Made by a program: the position numbers and the translations under genes. Positions 17,547-25,787 of a stretch of 64,000 nucleotides of DNA are shown piece after piece. Source of the stretch: JALORV01 sp035429805 (GTDB lineage: Bacteria > Pseudomonadota > Gammaproteobacteria > Burkholderiales > Burkholderiaceae_F). The stretch covers positions 47,263-111,262 of the forward strand of contig DAOMFL010000005.1 of NCBI GenBank assembly GCA_035429805.1, in the 5' to 3' direction. The notes under the pieces were generated by a model. The model saw only the letters and a program-made list of their open reading frames with translations, had not been told where the DNA came from and made no database searches. Each line of letters opens with the position of its first letter. Position 1 is the first letter of the stretch.

Positions 17547-18508
17547 GCGAGCCAGCTCGCCAGCGTCAGCAGCAGCAGCAGCGCCAGCCAGAGCAGCAGC
17601 GCACGCCAGACCAGTCCGACGACAGTGCGCACCGCCGCCGGCCGCGGTTCTGCGAGTCCGGCGCCTTCGTTGCCCGCTTCGTCGAAGTAGCGAGTCGCCT
17701 CCGCCTCGGACATCAAACGTAGCCCGGTGGCACCGCTGGCGGCCGCCAGGATCAGCGTGCGTGCGTCCGGTGCGGGTGCGCCGCCTTCCGAAGGCCGGCC
17801 GCTCACCTGGCGCCAGCAGTAAATGGCACCTTCGAAGTCTCCGACGATCGCGTAACCGAGCGCGGTCAGCCGCGCCGGCGCCCAATCGATCCAGGCGAAC
17901 GCCTTGCGCGCGAACTCGCTGAAGCGGTCCGGCGGAGTCGGAGGGGCCGGGGCGCGCGACCATACGCGCGCCGAATGCTCGGCCAGGCGATAGTAAACCG
18001 CACCCATCGGCCCGGGCAGCACGATGAACCAGAAGAAGACGCCGAATACGTGGCGCTGTGACAGCAGCAGGCCATGCTCGATCGCCTGGCGGACGACCTC
18101 CTCCTGCGAGATGTCGGCGGCGCTGTAGGCGGGATCGCTTACGCGCTTCCAGGCCGTCAGTTCGCGGCGTGCGGACGCGAGGTCGCCATTGGCAAGTGCG
18201 ATCTGGATTTCACTGCCATGGTGGCTGAACTGCCGGAATCCCAGCGAGACGTAGAGGACCGCAACGTTGAGCGCGAGTCCGAGGAACCAGTTGATGGACA
18301 CCAGCAGCGTCCACGCCGCGCCGACCACGAGGGTGAGTCCGAGCACCACCAGCAGCCATGCATAGAGGCCGTGACGCGGCTGGCCCGCGTTGAGGTTGCG
18401 TTCGGCCCACGACGAATACTGCCGCACCGTGCCGTAGACGAAATTGTCGCCGGGCAGCGCGCGCAGTTGCTCCAGCAACAGCGTGATCACGAGCGACAGC
18501 CAGGCCAC
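17543..18508 (-). CDS. CobD/CbiB-like (AmpE-like) membrane protein
   Basis: Inner-membrane protein of 321 residues annotated in betaproteobacteria as CobD/CbiB family but similar in layout to AmpE. Hydrophobic segments occur near the N-terminus, at about 70-115, at 175-200 and at the extreme C-terminus; the central LAWKRVSDP-like and SQEEVVRQAIEHGLL segments are the conserved soluble loops. There is no other cobalamin gene nearby, so a role in B12 synthesis is doubtful. Start chosen: GTG at 18508, with AGGAGG six bases upstream. An upstream ATG-led extension overlaps nudL and lacks membrane character. Confidence 0.7.
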   Translation of the reverse strand: MAWLSLVITLLLEQLRALPGDNFVYGTVRQYSSWAERNLNAGQPRHGLYAWLLVVLGLTLVVGAAWTLLVSINWFLGLALNVAVLYVSLGFRQFSHHGSEIQIALANGDLASARRELTAWKRVSDPAYSAADISQEEVVRQAIEHGLLLSQRHVFGVFFWFIVLPGPMGAVYYRLAEHSARVWSRAPAPPTPPDRFSEFARKAFAWIDWAPARLTALGYAIVGDFEGAIYCWRQVSGRPSEGGAPAPDARTLILAAASGATGLRLMSEAEATRYFDEAGNEGAGLAEPRPAAVRTVVGLVWRALLLWLALLLLLTLASWLA

Positions 18509-18551
18509 CGGGTTCCTCCTCGCTGCGGATTGTAGGTCGACGCGACGACGG

Positions 18552-19262
18552 TCAGGCGCGCAGGAAATGGTAGAGGTTGCGCAGCATCGCGGCCGTCGCA
18601 CCCCAGATGAAGTAGCGGCGCTGCGCCTCGTACGGCATCGCGTAGAAAGTCCGGCTCATTTCGCCCAGTACCACGATGCGCCGCTCGTGGTGCGCCGGAT
18701 TCATCAGGAATTCCAGCGGCACCTCGAACACCTCGGAGACTTCGAAAGCGTCGAGGCTCAGGTCGAACGGGCCTTCGACCAGTCCGACCACCGGTGTCAC
18801 CTCGTAGCCGGTGACAGTCGTGTACTGCGGCAGCCGGCCGATGACTTCGACGCGCTCCGCCGGCAGGCCGACCTCCTCCTGCGCCTCGCGCAGCGCCGCT
18901 GCCGTCGCGTCGACATCGCGCTCCTCGACCCGCCCGCCGGGAAAGCTGATCTGGCCGGCGTGATCACTCAGGTGCGCCGTCCGCTGTGTCAGCAGCACCT
19001 GCATGCCGTGTTCGCGCGCGATCAGAGGCACCAGCACGGCCGCCGGACGTGCCTCGAGGTCGGGCATCCACAGGCGCGGGTCGGCCCGCAGTTCCGGCTC
19101 CCATGGCCGAGGCACAGCGAAGAGTCGCCGCAGTGCCGTCGGCCGCAGGCGGTCGGGCGCCACCGGGGCACCGCGGACCTGCGGATCCGCAAATGCCGGA
19201 TCGTGCGGAATCGTTTCCGGGTCGAAAACGGGACGGCGCGGCGCATCCGCCGACGCGTTCAT
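18552..19262 (-). CDS. NUDIX hydrolase, CoA pyrophosphatase-like
   Basis: Predicted to cleave the diphosphate of coenzyme A or its derivatives, like NudL/YeaB. The Nudix box GX5EX7REUXEEXGU is complete from GGRVEERD through REAQEEVGL, near residues 124-146. It is preceded by a family-typical stretch with LLTQRTAHLSDHAGQISFPG, the UPF0035 motif of the CoA-hydrolysing subgroup. 236 residues from the ATG at 19262. It lies downstream of rplS behind a clear terminator, so it has its own promoter or depends on read-through; the CobD-like gene starts 43 bases further on. Confidence 0.87.
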   Translation of the reverse strand: MNASADAPRRPVFDPETIPHDPAFADPQVRGAPVAPDRLRPTALRRLFAVPRPWEPELRADPRLWMPDLEARPAAVLVPLIAREHGMQVLLTQRTAHLSDHAGQISFPGGRVEERDVDATAAALREAQEEVGLPAERVEVIGRLPQYTTVTGYEVTPVVGLVEGPFDLSLDAFEVSEVFEVPLEFLMNPAHHERRIVVLGEMSRTFYAMPYEAQRRYFIWGATAAMLRNLYHFLRA

Positions 19263-19306
19263 CGCGTGCTTCCTCGGTGTGCCCGCATCAGCAGAGCGAA
19301 ATGCAA

Positions 19307-19327
19307 AGGGCCGCCCATGGCGGCCCT
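19307..19327 (-). terminator. Intrinsic terminator of the rpsP-rimM-trmD-rplS operon
   Basis: On the minus strand AGGGCCGCC and GGCGGCCCT form a perfect 9-bp stem around a 3-base loop, followed by TTTGCATTT. It lies 18 bases after the rplS stop, in the right direction and place to end the ribosomal operon. Confidence 0.8.
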
Positions 19328-19344
19328 GCAGGCAGTTGAAGCGC

Positions 19345-19749
19345 CTATTCCGCGGCCTCGTCGGCAGCGGCCTTGTCGGCCGCCGATTTGTGCGACAGCT
19401 TCTCGCGGATCCGCGCCGACTTGCCGGAGCGATCGCGCAGGTAATACAGCTTCGCGCGGCGCACATCACCGCGGCGCTTGACCTCGATCGACGCGATCGT
19501 CGGCGAGTACAGCTGGAACGTCCGCTCGACGCCCTCGCCGCTCGACACCTTGCGCACGACGAACGACGAATTCAATCCGCGGTTGCGGCGGCCAATCACG
19601 ACGCCTTCGTAGGCCTGCACGCGCTTGCGGTTGCCTTCGACGACGTTCACGTTGACGATCACCGTGTCTCCTGGCGCGAATTCCGGGATCGTCTTGCTGG
19701 CCGACACGCGGGCCAGTTCTTCCTGCTCCAGCTTCTGGATGATGTTCAT
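19345..19749 (-). CDS. rplS: 50S ribosomal protein L19
   Basis: Large-subunit protein at the 30S-50S interface. The 134-residue product has the L19 signatures FAPGDTVIVNV, RVQAYEGVVIGRRNRG and SPTIASIEVKRRGDVRRAKLYYLR; the C-terminus carries an added Ala/Lys-rich tail of about 20 residues. The ATG is preceded by GAGGAG at good spacing. It is the last gene of the classical rpsP-rimM-trmD-rplS operon and is followed by an intrinsic terminator. Confidence 0.97.
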   Translation of the reverse strand: MNIIQKLEQEELARVSASKTIPEFAPGDTVIVNVNVVEGNRKRVQAYEGVVIGRRNRGLNSSFVVRKVSSGEGVERTFQLYSPTIASIEVKRRGDVRRAKLYYLRDRSGKSARIREKLSHKSAADKAAADEAAE

Positions 19750-19816
19750 GCAAGCTCCTCAAGCCATCGTCGTGCGGCTGTCATCGTTGTATGCCGTACG
19801 AGAGGATGGTTCCAAT

Positions 19817-20584
19817 TCAAGCGGCGGACTTGCGGTCCTCCGCACCCATCTGCGCCAGTTCGCGCAAATCCTTTTCATCGCGCGCGGTCAGCCGACCTTC
19901 CGCGCGCGCCGCTCGGATCAGTTCCGGACGACTGTCCAGCGTGGCCTTCAGCGCCTCACGCCGCCGCCACGCTTCAATGTCCTTGTGGTGCCCCGACAGC
20001 AGCACCGACGGCACCGGCCGTTCACGCCACACTTCAGGCCGAGTGTAGTGCGGCCCGTCGAGCAGCCCCGTCACGAAGGATTCCTCCTCAGCCGAGGCTT
20101 CCTTCAACGCGCCGGGCAGCTGTCTGACGACCGCATCGATCAACGCCATCGCGGCCAGCTCACCGCCCGACATCACGAAGTCGCCGACCGACGCCACCTC
20201 GTCCACGCACGCGTCGAGGAAGCGCTGGTCGATCCCCTCGTAGCGCCCGCATACGATCGCAAGCGCACCACCCTGCTCCGCCCACCGCCGGACCGTCGCA
20301 TCCGCCAGCGGCTTCCCCCCAGGGGCCAAGGCGATGACGCGTGCGCCGCCCCCGTCCTGCCGGACCGCTTCGAGCGCCAGCGACAGTGGCTCGGCCATCA
20401 TCACCATGCCGGGCCCGCCACCGTAGGGCCGGTCATCCACGGTCCGATGCGCGTCGTTCGTGAAATCGCGCGGATTCCACGTCGTCAGCGACCATAGCCC
20501 CAGCTCGTATGCGCGGCGCGTGATGCCGTGCTCGGTGATCGCCGCGAACATCGCGGGAAAAAGTGTCACGACGTCGAAGCGCAT
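19817..20584 (-). CDS. trmD: tRNA (guanine-37-N1)-methyltransferase
   Basis: SPOUT-class enzyme that methylates G37 next to the anticodon to prevent frameshifting. The trefoil-knot S-adenosylmethionine site shows PYGGGPGMVM near residue 54-63, CGRYEGIDQRF near 110-120 and GDFVMSGGE near 132-140. About 255 residues. The reading frame can also start at a GTG one codon earlier. It lies between rimM (10 bases upstream) and rplS in the standard operon. Confidence 0.96.
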   Translation of the reverse strand: MRFDVVTLFPAMFAAITEHGITRRAYELGLWSLTTWNPRDFTNDAHRTVDDRPYGGGPGMVMMAEPLSLALEAVRQDGGGARVIALAPGGKPLADATVRRWAEQGGALAIVCGRYEGIDQRFLDACVDEVASVGDFVMSGGELAAMALIDAVVRQLPGALKEASAEEESFVTGLLDGPHYTRPEVWRERPVPSVLLSGHHKDIEAWRRREALKATLDSRPELIRAARAEGRLTARDEKDLRELAQMGAEDRKSAA

Positions 20585-20597
20585 CACCTGTTCCGCT

Positions 20598-21149
20598 TCA
20601 CCAGTCCCGGTTCCAGTCCACCCGGATCAGCCGTGTGGGCGGATCGACGGCCTCCACGTACTGCTCAACCAACGGAATCAGCACAGTGCCCTTGCCGACC
20701 CCACCATTTACTTCGAGCCACTGCCCCCCGGCATTCTCACGCAGGCCGGTGACCTGCCCCAGTTCCTCGCCGTCGCGGTTGACGACCCGGCAGCCGGGAA
20801 GATCGGTCCAGTAGAACTCGCCCGCCGCCAACGGCGGAAACGCGCTGCGCGGAACCGCCACCGAGGCACCCTTCAGCTCATCGGCCGCCTCTTTGGACTC
20901 GCATCCCGGCCACTTGGCGAGGAGCGCTGCGCCGTGGCGCCGGCACTCACTCGGCCTCACCCGCCAGGTCAGGCCCGCCCGGTCCACCCACCAGTCCGGC
21001 ACGCCCTGCAGAACTGTTCCCTGCGAGCCAAGGAGCGCCACGCGCACCCAGCCCTTTACGCCATAGGCACCACGGATGGCACCCAGATCCACCAGGTCCG
21101 GCGGCACATCGGCTGCATCAGGTACAGCCGGGTCGCCCCGCCGGGCCAC
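20598..21149 (-). CDS. rimM: Ribosome maturation factor RimM
   Basis: Assists 16S rRNA processing and 30S head assembly. The N-terminal RimM barrel shows VDLGAIRGAYGVKGWVRV; the PRC-like C-terminal barrel contains GEFYWTDLPGCRVVN and a GTVLIPLVEQYV segment. The most likely start is the GTG at 21149, four bases after the rpsP stop, giving 183 residues; a second GTG about 13 codons later is possible. Frame open upstream only reads across rpsP. Confidence 0.93.
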   Translation of the reverse strand: MARRGDPAVPDAADVPPDLVDLGAIRGAYGVKGWVRVALLGSQGTVLQGVPDWWVDRAGLTWRVRPSECRRHGAALLAKWPGCESKEAADELKGASVAVPRSAFPPLAAGEFYWTDLPGCRVVNRDGEELGQVTGLRENAGGQWLEVNGGVGKGTVLIPLVEQYVEAVDPPTRLIRVDWNRDW

Positions 21150-21153
21150 TTCC

Positions 21154-21405
21154 TTACGCCGTCGCCGGCACGTGTTCCTTGACCAGGCGCGCGACCGTCG
21201 GCGACATGCGCGCACCGACGCTGGTCCAGTAGCTGAGGCGGTCGGCTGCGACGCGCAGCTTGGGCTCGTTTTCTGCTGCCACCGGGTTGTAGAACCCGAC
21301 GCGCTCGATGAAGCGCCCGTCGCGCGGATTGCGCGAATCGGTGGCAACGATGTTGAAGAACGGCCGCTTCTTGGCGCCGCCGCGGGCAAGTCGAATCACG
21401 ACCAT
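21154..21405 (-). CDS. rpsP: 30S ribosomal protein S16
   Basis: Small-subunit protein needed for 30S assembly. The 83-residue product begins MVVIRLARGG and shows the conserved KKRPFFNIV, RDGRFIERVGFYNP and AADRLSYWTSVGARMSPTV. Start at 21405 is set by AGAGG seven bases upstream; a longer in-frame start exists at 21435 but adds residues not found in S16. First gene of the ribosomal operon, with a candidate promoter at 21550-21579. Confidence 0.97.
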   Translation of the reverse strand: MVVIRLARGGAKKRPFFNIVATDSRNPRDGRFIERVGFYNPVAAENEPKLRVAADRLSYWTSVGARMSPTVARLVKEHVPATA

Positions 21406-21549
21406 GTCATTACCTCTGAGTATCCCGAAGGTCACACGCAGTGCTGCCGCCGCGTGACGCCTCGACGTGATGCCTGAACGAAGAAGTCCGATCTGCTCCG
21501 CGTCTCGGCGATTCGAGCACGGCCGGTGGAGCGACGCGGAAAACCCGTA

Positions 21550-21579
21550 ATTCTATCTGCGCGGCGCAACGCGAGGCAA
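21550..21579 (-). promoter_or_regulatory. Candidate sigma-70 promoter for the rpsP operon
   Basis: On the minus strand TTGCCT (21579-21574) and TAGAAT (21555-21550) are separated by 18 bases, about 145 bases before rpsP. This leaves room for a leader. Prediction from hexamer match only. Confidence 0.45.
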
Positions 21580-21673
21580 GCCGGGGAAGAGTGGCTTCGG
21601 AGCCCACCGGGTCGCGCTTCCTCTCACGTTCGTATGATGCAGGCGGGCTCCTCAGACTTGCTTTTCCCGCATC

Positions 21674-22081
21674 ATGAAATTTCGCCACAAGGCCTTCGCC
21701 GCACTGCTCGCTTCACTGGGCGGCGCTGCCGGCCTCAACCGCCTGTATCTCGGCCAGCGGGGCTGGTGGCTGCCGCTGGCGGTCACCGCCGTCACGTTGC
21801 CGATGCTGGTCGGCGTAAGAAACTGGTTCCAGACACCCGCCTTCTTCGTGCTGATGATCCCGGTGACGGCCGGCTTCATCCAGGCACTCGTCATCGCCCT
21901 GATGCCGGATGAGAAATTCGATGCGCGCTTCAATGCAGGCAGCGAGCGGCGCAACAGCAGCGGCTGGGATGCGGTGCTGGTGGCGATCGCTACGCTCGCG
22001 GGCGGCGCGATAGCGCTGATGTCGGCGATCGCGCTGCTGTTTCAGACGTATTACGAAAGCATTCTGCGCGCCGGCGGCTGA
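21674..22081 (+). CDS. TM2-domain-like membrane protein
   Basis: A 135-residue inner-membrane protein. The N-terminus FRHKAFAALLASLGGAAGLNRLYLG resembles the start of TM2 domains (a turn followed by G-x-H/N-R-x-Y-L-G). Further hydrophobic segments lie near 28-45, 50-72 and 100-125. A TATGAT -10-like hexamer at 21633-21638 is the only promoter hint. Function unknown. It converges on the radical SAM gene with six bases between stops. Confidence 0.65.
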   Translation: MKFRHKAFAALLASLGGAAGLNRLYLGQRGWWLPLAVTAVTLPMLVGVRNWFQTPAFFVLMIPVTAGFIQALVIALMPDEKFDARFNAGSERRNSSGWDAVLVAIATLAGGAIALMSAIALLFQTYYESILRAGG

Positions 22082-22087
22082 GCCGCG

Positions 22088-23254
22088 TCAGAAGAGGTCC
22101 AGCTGCGGCCGGTCGCCGCGCGGCGGAACGAAGAGATCCGTGCGCAGCGATGGCCAGGCGTCGCTGAATCCGTGCCGCGCACCAGCACGCCGGAAGCGCT
22201 GCGCAATCAGCGCCGCCCAGGTGCCCGCGCCGGTCATGCGCGTGCCGAACGATGCGTCGTAGTTCCTGCCGCCACGCATGTCGCGAATCCGGTTCATCAC
22301 GCGCTGCGCGCGATCGGGGAAGTGCGTCCGCAGCCACTCCTCGAACAGCGGGCTCACCTCCCATGGCAGGCGCACGACGGTGTAGTGGGCATTTTTCGCG
22401 CCGGCTTCGGCGGCCGCATCGACGATGGACTCGATCTCGGGCTCGTTGATGAACGGAATCACCGGCGCCAGGTTCACGCGAACCGGCACGCCGGCATTCG
22501 CCAGCGCGCGGACCGTGCGCAGCCGGCGCTGGGGGCTCGCGGCGCGCGGCTCGAGGATGCGCGCGAGCTTCGCGTCGAGGGTCGTGATGCTGACACTGAC
22601 CGACGCCAGTCCGAGTTCCGCCATGGCGCCGATCAGATCGAGGTCGCGTTCGACCATCGAGGACTTGGTCACCAGGCCAAACGGGTGTCGCGCCTCGGAC
22701 AACACCTCGAGGATGCCGCGGGTGATCCTCAGTTCGCGCTCGATCGGCTGGTAGGCATCGGTGTTGACGCCCACCATGATGAGCTCGGGCCGATAGCCGG
22801 CCGACCCGAGTTCACGCCGCAGGACCTGTGCGGCGTTGGTCTTCGCCACCAGGCGCGTCTCGAAATCGAGTCCGGGCGACAGATTGAGATAACTGTGCGT
22901 CGGCCGCGCGTAGCAGTAGATGCAGCCGTGCTCGCAGCCACGGTACGGGTTGATGGAACGGTCGAAGCCGAGGTCCGGGGAGTCGTTGCGCGTGATGATC
23001 GAACGAGCGGTCTCGAACGTGACCTGCGTGCTCAGCGGTGGCAGTTCCTCATCGTCGGGCGCGATGGGCTCGTCGGCAGTGCGTTCAAGTTTCTCGAACC
23101 GATGCGCGATGTTGGAGACGGCCCCGCGGCCTTTGCGGCCAAGCGCAACCGGCACGGGCGCGGCGACGATCGCCTCGTCGCTCGGCGCGCGCGTATGGGC
23201 GTCGTCAGCGGAAGTCGCGGGCGAGGGCGGACTGGATTTGCGGGGCGACTTCAT
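22088..23254 (-). CDS. PA0069-family radical SAM protein
   Basis: Iron-sulfur radical SAM enzyme with the cluster motif CEHGCIYCYARPTH (C-x3-C-x2-C), of the group distantly related to spore photoproduct lyase and named after Pseudomonas PA0069. Further family blocks are SINPYRGCEHGC, VGVNTDAYQPIE, FGLVTKSSM and VNLAPVIPFINEPE. About 388 residues from the ATG at 23254, which overlaps the 3' end of the DUF3501 gene by 50 bases; a later start near the conserved KGRGAVSN segment is also possible. Function is not established, though relatives are often placed near DNA-repair or stress genes. Same direction and probably same transcript as DUF3501. Confidence 0.85.
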   Translation of the reverse strand: MKSPRKSSPPSPATSADDAHTRAPSDEAIVAAPVPVALGRKGRGAVSNIAHRFEKLERTADEPIAPDDEELPPLSTQVTFETARSIITRNDSPDLGFDRSINPYRGCEHGCIYCYARPTHSYLNLSPGLDFETRLVAKTNAAQVLRRELGSAGYRPELIMVGVNTDAYQPIERELRITRGILEVLSEARHPFGLVTKSSMVERDLDLIGAMAELGLASVSVSITTLDAKLARILEPRAASPQRRLRTVRALANAGVPVRVNLAPVIPFINEPEIESIVDAAAEAGAKNAHYTVVRLPWEVSPLFEEWLRTHFPDRAQRVMNRIRDMRGGRNYDASFGTRMTGAGTWAALIAQRFRRAGARHGFSDAWPSLRTDLFVPPRGDRPQLDLF

Positions 23255-23789
23255 CAAGCCGCACGTCGTAATTCGGATGGTCGATGCCCACCGCCACCGC
23301 GGCGCCGGCCTTCCATGCAGCAATCGCGGCGGGCGCGAACTCGAAGCGCAGGAAGTGCACGGAGGACGTCTTCTCATCGTTCTCGCGCTCGAGATCCTCG
23401 TCGGCGATCGCGTAAACCCTCGGCTGACCGTCGACCTGCACGTAGGTCCTGTCTTCGATGCCCTTGAGCTTCGCGAGTTCTGCCTTGCGCAGCAGCGGGT
23501 CCTCGTACTCGATCATCATCGTCGCCTTGAGGTTCGCACCGTCGGGAATCAGCGGTGTATAGGCATCGAGTTCGTCCTGGATGCCCGCTTCCTCGAAGGT
23601 CTTCTCGATCCGCAGCATCTCCTGGATCTGGTAGCGGATCGTCAGTTCGTCCTCGAAGATCAGCGTGACGTGCTGGCCCAGCCGCAGGGTGCGGTTCTTC
23701 TTGTGGGCAAGGACGCGCGCGCGAAAATCGGGACGCTGCTTCGCGTAGGCCTCCAGCGTCAGCAGGCTGTCACGCGAGATCTGTGCCAT
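23205..23789 (-). CDS. DUF3501 family protein
   Basis: A 194-residue soluble protein of unknown function. Visible conserved segments: ISRDSLLTLEAYAKQR at the N-terminus, RTLRLGQHVTLIFEDELTIRYQIQEMLR near 35-60 and the C-terminal HFLRFEF and DHPNYD blocks. No cofactor motif or cysteine cluster is visible. The start ATG at 23789 has GGAG seven bases upstream; the GTG six bases earlier is less well spaced. It follows the two-cluster Fe-S protein by 24 bases and belongs with it and rubrerythrin in one putative operon. Confidence 0.85.
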   Translation of the reverse strand: MAQISRDSLLTLEAYAKQRPDFRARVLAHKKNRTLRLGQHVTLIFEDELTIRYQIQEMLRIEKTFEEAGIQDELDAYTPLIPDGANLKATMMIEYEDPLLRKAELAKLKGIEDRTYVQVDGQPRVYAIADEDLERENDEKTSSVHFLRFEFAPAAIAAWKAGAAVAVGIDHPNYDVRLDEVAPQIQSALARDFR

Positions 23790-23813
23790 GGTCACTCTCC
23801 GGATTCCTTTCGG

Positions 23814-25166
23814 TTACAAGCCGTAAGCGATGCGGACCAGCGTGAGCGGGTGGGCGACCTGCGGTGTCTTGCCGCCGAGCGCTTCCTTCGCGGTCTGCTG
23901 GATGCCCTGCTCGATATGATGGCCGGCCAGCTGGCAGTCGGAGCTCAGGTAATCCGGCTGCACGCCCGCCATGCTCTTGAATACCGGCCTGCCGATCTTC
24001 ATTGCCATGCCATGGAATTCCTTGCGCGTTCCCCAGATGCCGGAGTGCCCGGAGCAGCGCTCGACGGTATGCACCTTGGTGTCAGGCAGCAGCTTCAGCA
24101 GTTCCTCGGTCTTGCGGCCGATGTTCTGAACCCGGTCATGGCAGGAAACGTGATACGACACGGTGCCGAGCGACCGCTTGAAGTCGGTCTTGAGCAGCCC
24201 GTCCTTGTGGCGCGCGACGAGATACTCGAACGGATCCCACATCGCTTCCTTGACGAGCTGGACATCGGCGTCGTCCGGGAACATCAGCGGCAGTTCCTGC
24301 TTGTACATCAGCGTGCAGGAAGGAATCGGCGTGACGATCGCATAGCCCTCGCGGGCCAGCCGGGCGAGTTGCGGAATGTTGACGTTCTTCAGTCGCTCCA
24401 CCGCGTCGAGGTCGCCGATCTCGAGCTTCGGCATGCCGCAGCACGCTTCCTTTTCCGCCAGCACGTACGGGATGGCGTTGTGCTCGAGGATCCCGACGAG
24501 ATCGAGGCCGATCCCGGGCTCGTTGTAATTGACGTAGCAGGTCGAGAAGATCGCGACCTTGCCAGGCGTCTTCGCGCCATCGACCACGGGCAGCGATGTG
24601 TCCGAGCGCGCCGCCGCGCGGAACCGCGTCGTCGCGAATTCGGGAAGCCAGGCTGTACGGTCGATACCGGCCACGCTTTCCATCGCTCCGCGCGCCACCG
24701 GAGTCCGGTTCACGGCGTTGACCAGCTGCGTGACCACCGGAATGCCTGCGAACATGCCGACCTTGTCGGTCGATGTCAGGAACCGGTCGGTCGTGCTGGC
24801 GCCGTGCTTGCGGAAGTGAACCGCCTTGGCGCGCAGCATCAGGTGCGGGAAGTCGAGGTTCCACGGATGCGGCGGCACGTACGGACACTTGGTCATGTAG
24901 CACATGTCGCACAGATAACACTGGTCGACGACGGCCTTGAACTTGTCCTTCGCCACGCCGTCGACCTCTCCGGTCGGTCCGTTGTCGACGAGGTCGAAGA
25001 GCATTGGAAACGAGCCGCACAGGCTGACGCAGCGCCGACAGCCGTGACAGATGTCGAAAACGCGCTCGAGTTCCTTTTCTAGCGCTTCTTCGCTCCAGAA
25101 TTCCGACGTTTTCCAGGCCAGCGGATGGCGGGTCGGCGCCTCGAGGCTGCCCTCGCGCACGGTCAT
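23814..25166 (-). CDS. Two-cluster Fe-S oxidoreductase (GlpC/heterodisulfide-reductase-like)
   Basis: A 450-residue protein with two 4Fe-4S ferredoxin-type motifs (Cys40/43/46/50 in CHGCRRCVSLC and Cys83/86/89/94 in CYLCDMCYMTKC), followed by CCG-type domains: a canonical ACCGMPKLE at 241-249 and a second copy that is diverged (CHDR and CSGHSGIWG, no CCG). The arrangement matches GlpC/HdrD-like electron carriers that pass electrons between a flavoprotein and quinone or thiols. No flavoprotein is adjacent; the neighbours are rubrerythrin upstream and DUF3501 downstream, suggesting it feeds electrons to rubrerythrin. That link is inference. Confidence 0.88.
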   Translation of the reverse strand: MTVREGSLEAPTRHPLAWKTSEFWSEEALEKELERVFDICHGCRRCVSLCGSFPMLFDLVDNGPTGEVDGVAKDKFKAVVDQCYLCDMCYMTKCPYVPPHPWNLDFPHLMLRAKAVHFRKHGASTTDRFLTSTDKVGMFAGIPVVTQLVNAVNRTPVARGAMESVAGIDRTAWLPEFATTRFRAAARSDTSLPVVDGAKTPGKVAIFSTCYVNYNEPGIGLDLVGILEHNAIPYVLAEKEACCGMPKLEIGDLDAVERLKNVNIPQLARLAREGYAIVTPIPSCTLMYKQELPLMFPDDADVQLVKEAMWDPFEYLVARHKDGLLKTDFKRSLGTVSYHVSCHDRVQNIGRKTEELLKLLPDTKVHTVERCSGHSGIWGTRKEFHGMAMKIGRPVFKSMAGVQPDYLSSDCQLAGHHIEQGIQQTAKEALGGKTPQVAHPLTLVRIAYGL

Positions 25167-25199
25167 TGTGATTTTTCCGGAAGTTGGATCAGGGACATG

Positions 25200-25213
25200 G
25201 CGCCACGTGGCGC
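25200..25213. repeat. 14-bp perfect palindrome before the Fe-S gene
   Basis: GCGCCACGTGGCGC lies about 34 bases upstream of the Fe-S oxidoreductase start, between it and the terminator after rubrerythrin. It could be an operator or a small hairpin; nothing else supports a specific regulator. Confidence 0.35.
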
Positions 25214-25230
25214 ATGCTGCGACAAGGAAA

Positions 25231-25257
25231 CGCGGCCGGCCGCTGCGGCCGGCCGCG
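25231..25257 (-). terminator. Strong hairpin terminator after rubrerythrin
   Basis: An 11-bp perfect GC stem (25231-25241 with 25247-25257) with a 5-base loop is followed on the minus strand by GTTTCCTTGTC. It sits about 30 bases after the rubrerythrin stop and before the Fe-S gene, so it may attenuate the downstream genes instead of fully separating them. Confidence 0.65.
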
Positions 25258-25287
25258 ATTCACGAGCGCCTGGCCGGCGCCCGCGGG

Positions 25288-25707
25288 CTAGTCGGCGATC
25301 GCGTCCAGCGTGCGCTGGAACTTGTTGGCATGCGAACGCTCGGCCTTGGCCAGCGTCTCGAACCAGTCGGCGATCTCGTCGAAGCCCTCGTCGCGTGCGG
25401 CCTTCGCCATGCCCGGGTACATGTCGGTGTACTCGTGGGTCTCGCCGGCGATCGACGCCTTCAGGTTCGCCTTCGTCGGGCCGATCGGCAGTCCGGTCGC
25501 CGGGTCACCCACGGCTTCCAGGTACTCGAGGTGGCCGTGCGCGTGCCCGGTTTCGCCCTCGGCCGTCGAGCGGAAGACGGCCGCGACGTCGTTATAGCCC
25601 TCGACATCGGCCTTGGCTGCGAAATACAGATAGCGACGGTTGGCCTGCGATTCGCCGGCGAACGCGTCCTTGAGGTTCTTTTCAGTCTTCGAGCCCTTCA
25701 GTTGCAT
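25288..25707 (-). CDS. Short rubrerythrin (ferritin-like diiron protein, no rubredoxin domain)
   Basis: A 139-residue four-helix diiron protein, likely a peroxidase. Helix motifs give the expected ligands: Glu19 (FAGESQANRRYLYF), Glu52 with His55 (AEGETGHAH), Glu89/Glu92 (IAGETHEYTDMY) and Glu123 with His126 (KAERSHANKF). The C-terminal rubredoxin domain of classical rubrerythrin is missing, so electrons must come from a separate protein; the downstream Fe-S oxidoreductase is the obvious candidate. The ATG follows AGGAG by five bases. Upstream lies an AT-rich inverted repeat that may be an operator. Confidence 0.92.
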   Translation of the reverse strand: MQLKGSKTEKNLKDAFAGESQANRRYLYFAAKADVEGYNDVAAVFRSTAEGETGHAHGHLEYLEAVGDPATGLPIGPTKANLKASIAGETHEYTDMYPGMAKAARDEGFDEIADWFETLAKAERSHANKFQRTLDAIAD

Positions 25708-25787
25708 GACATCTCCTCTGTAATCAACGGAAAGCAGCGCGCGCCGACCGCCACGCCGGCCGGGCGACCGAGAGGAGGCTACGCCGA

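Noticed and set aside
17543..18508. Cobalamin biosynthesis gene
   Set aside because: The family name CobD/CbiB is used by annotation, but no other cobalamin gene is nearby and the layout is closer to AmpE; only the family label is kept.
22172..25082. Long plus-strand frames opposite the radical SAM, DUF3501 and Fe-S genes
   Set aside because: The minus-strand proteins have metal-cluster motifs and family blocks; the plus frames do not.
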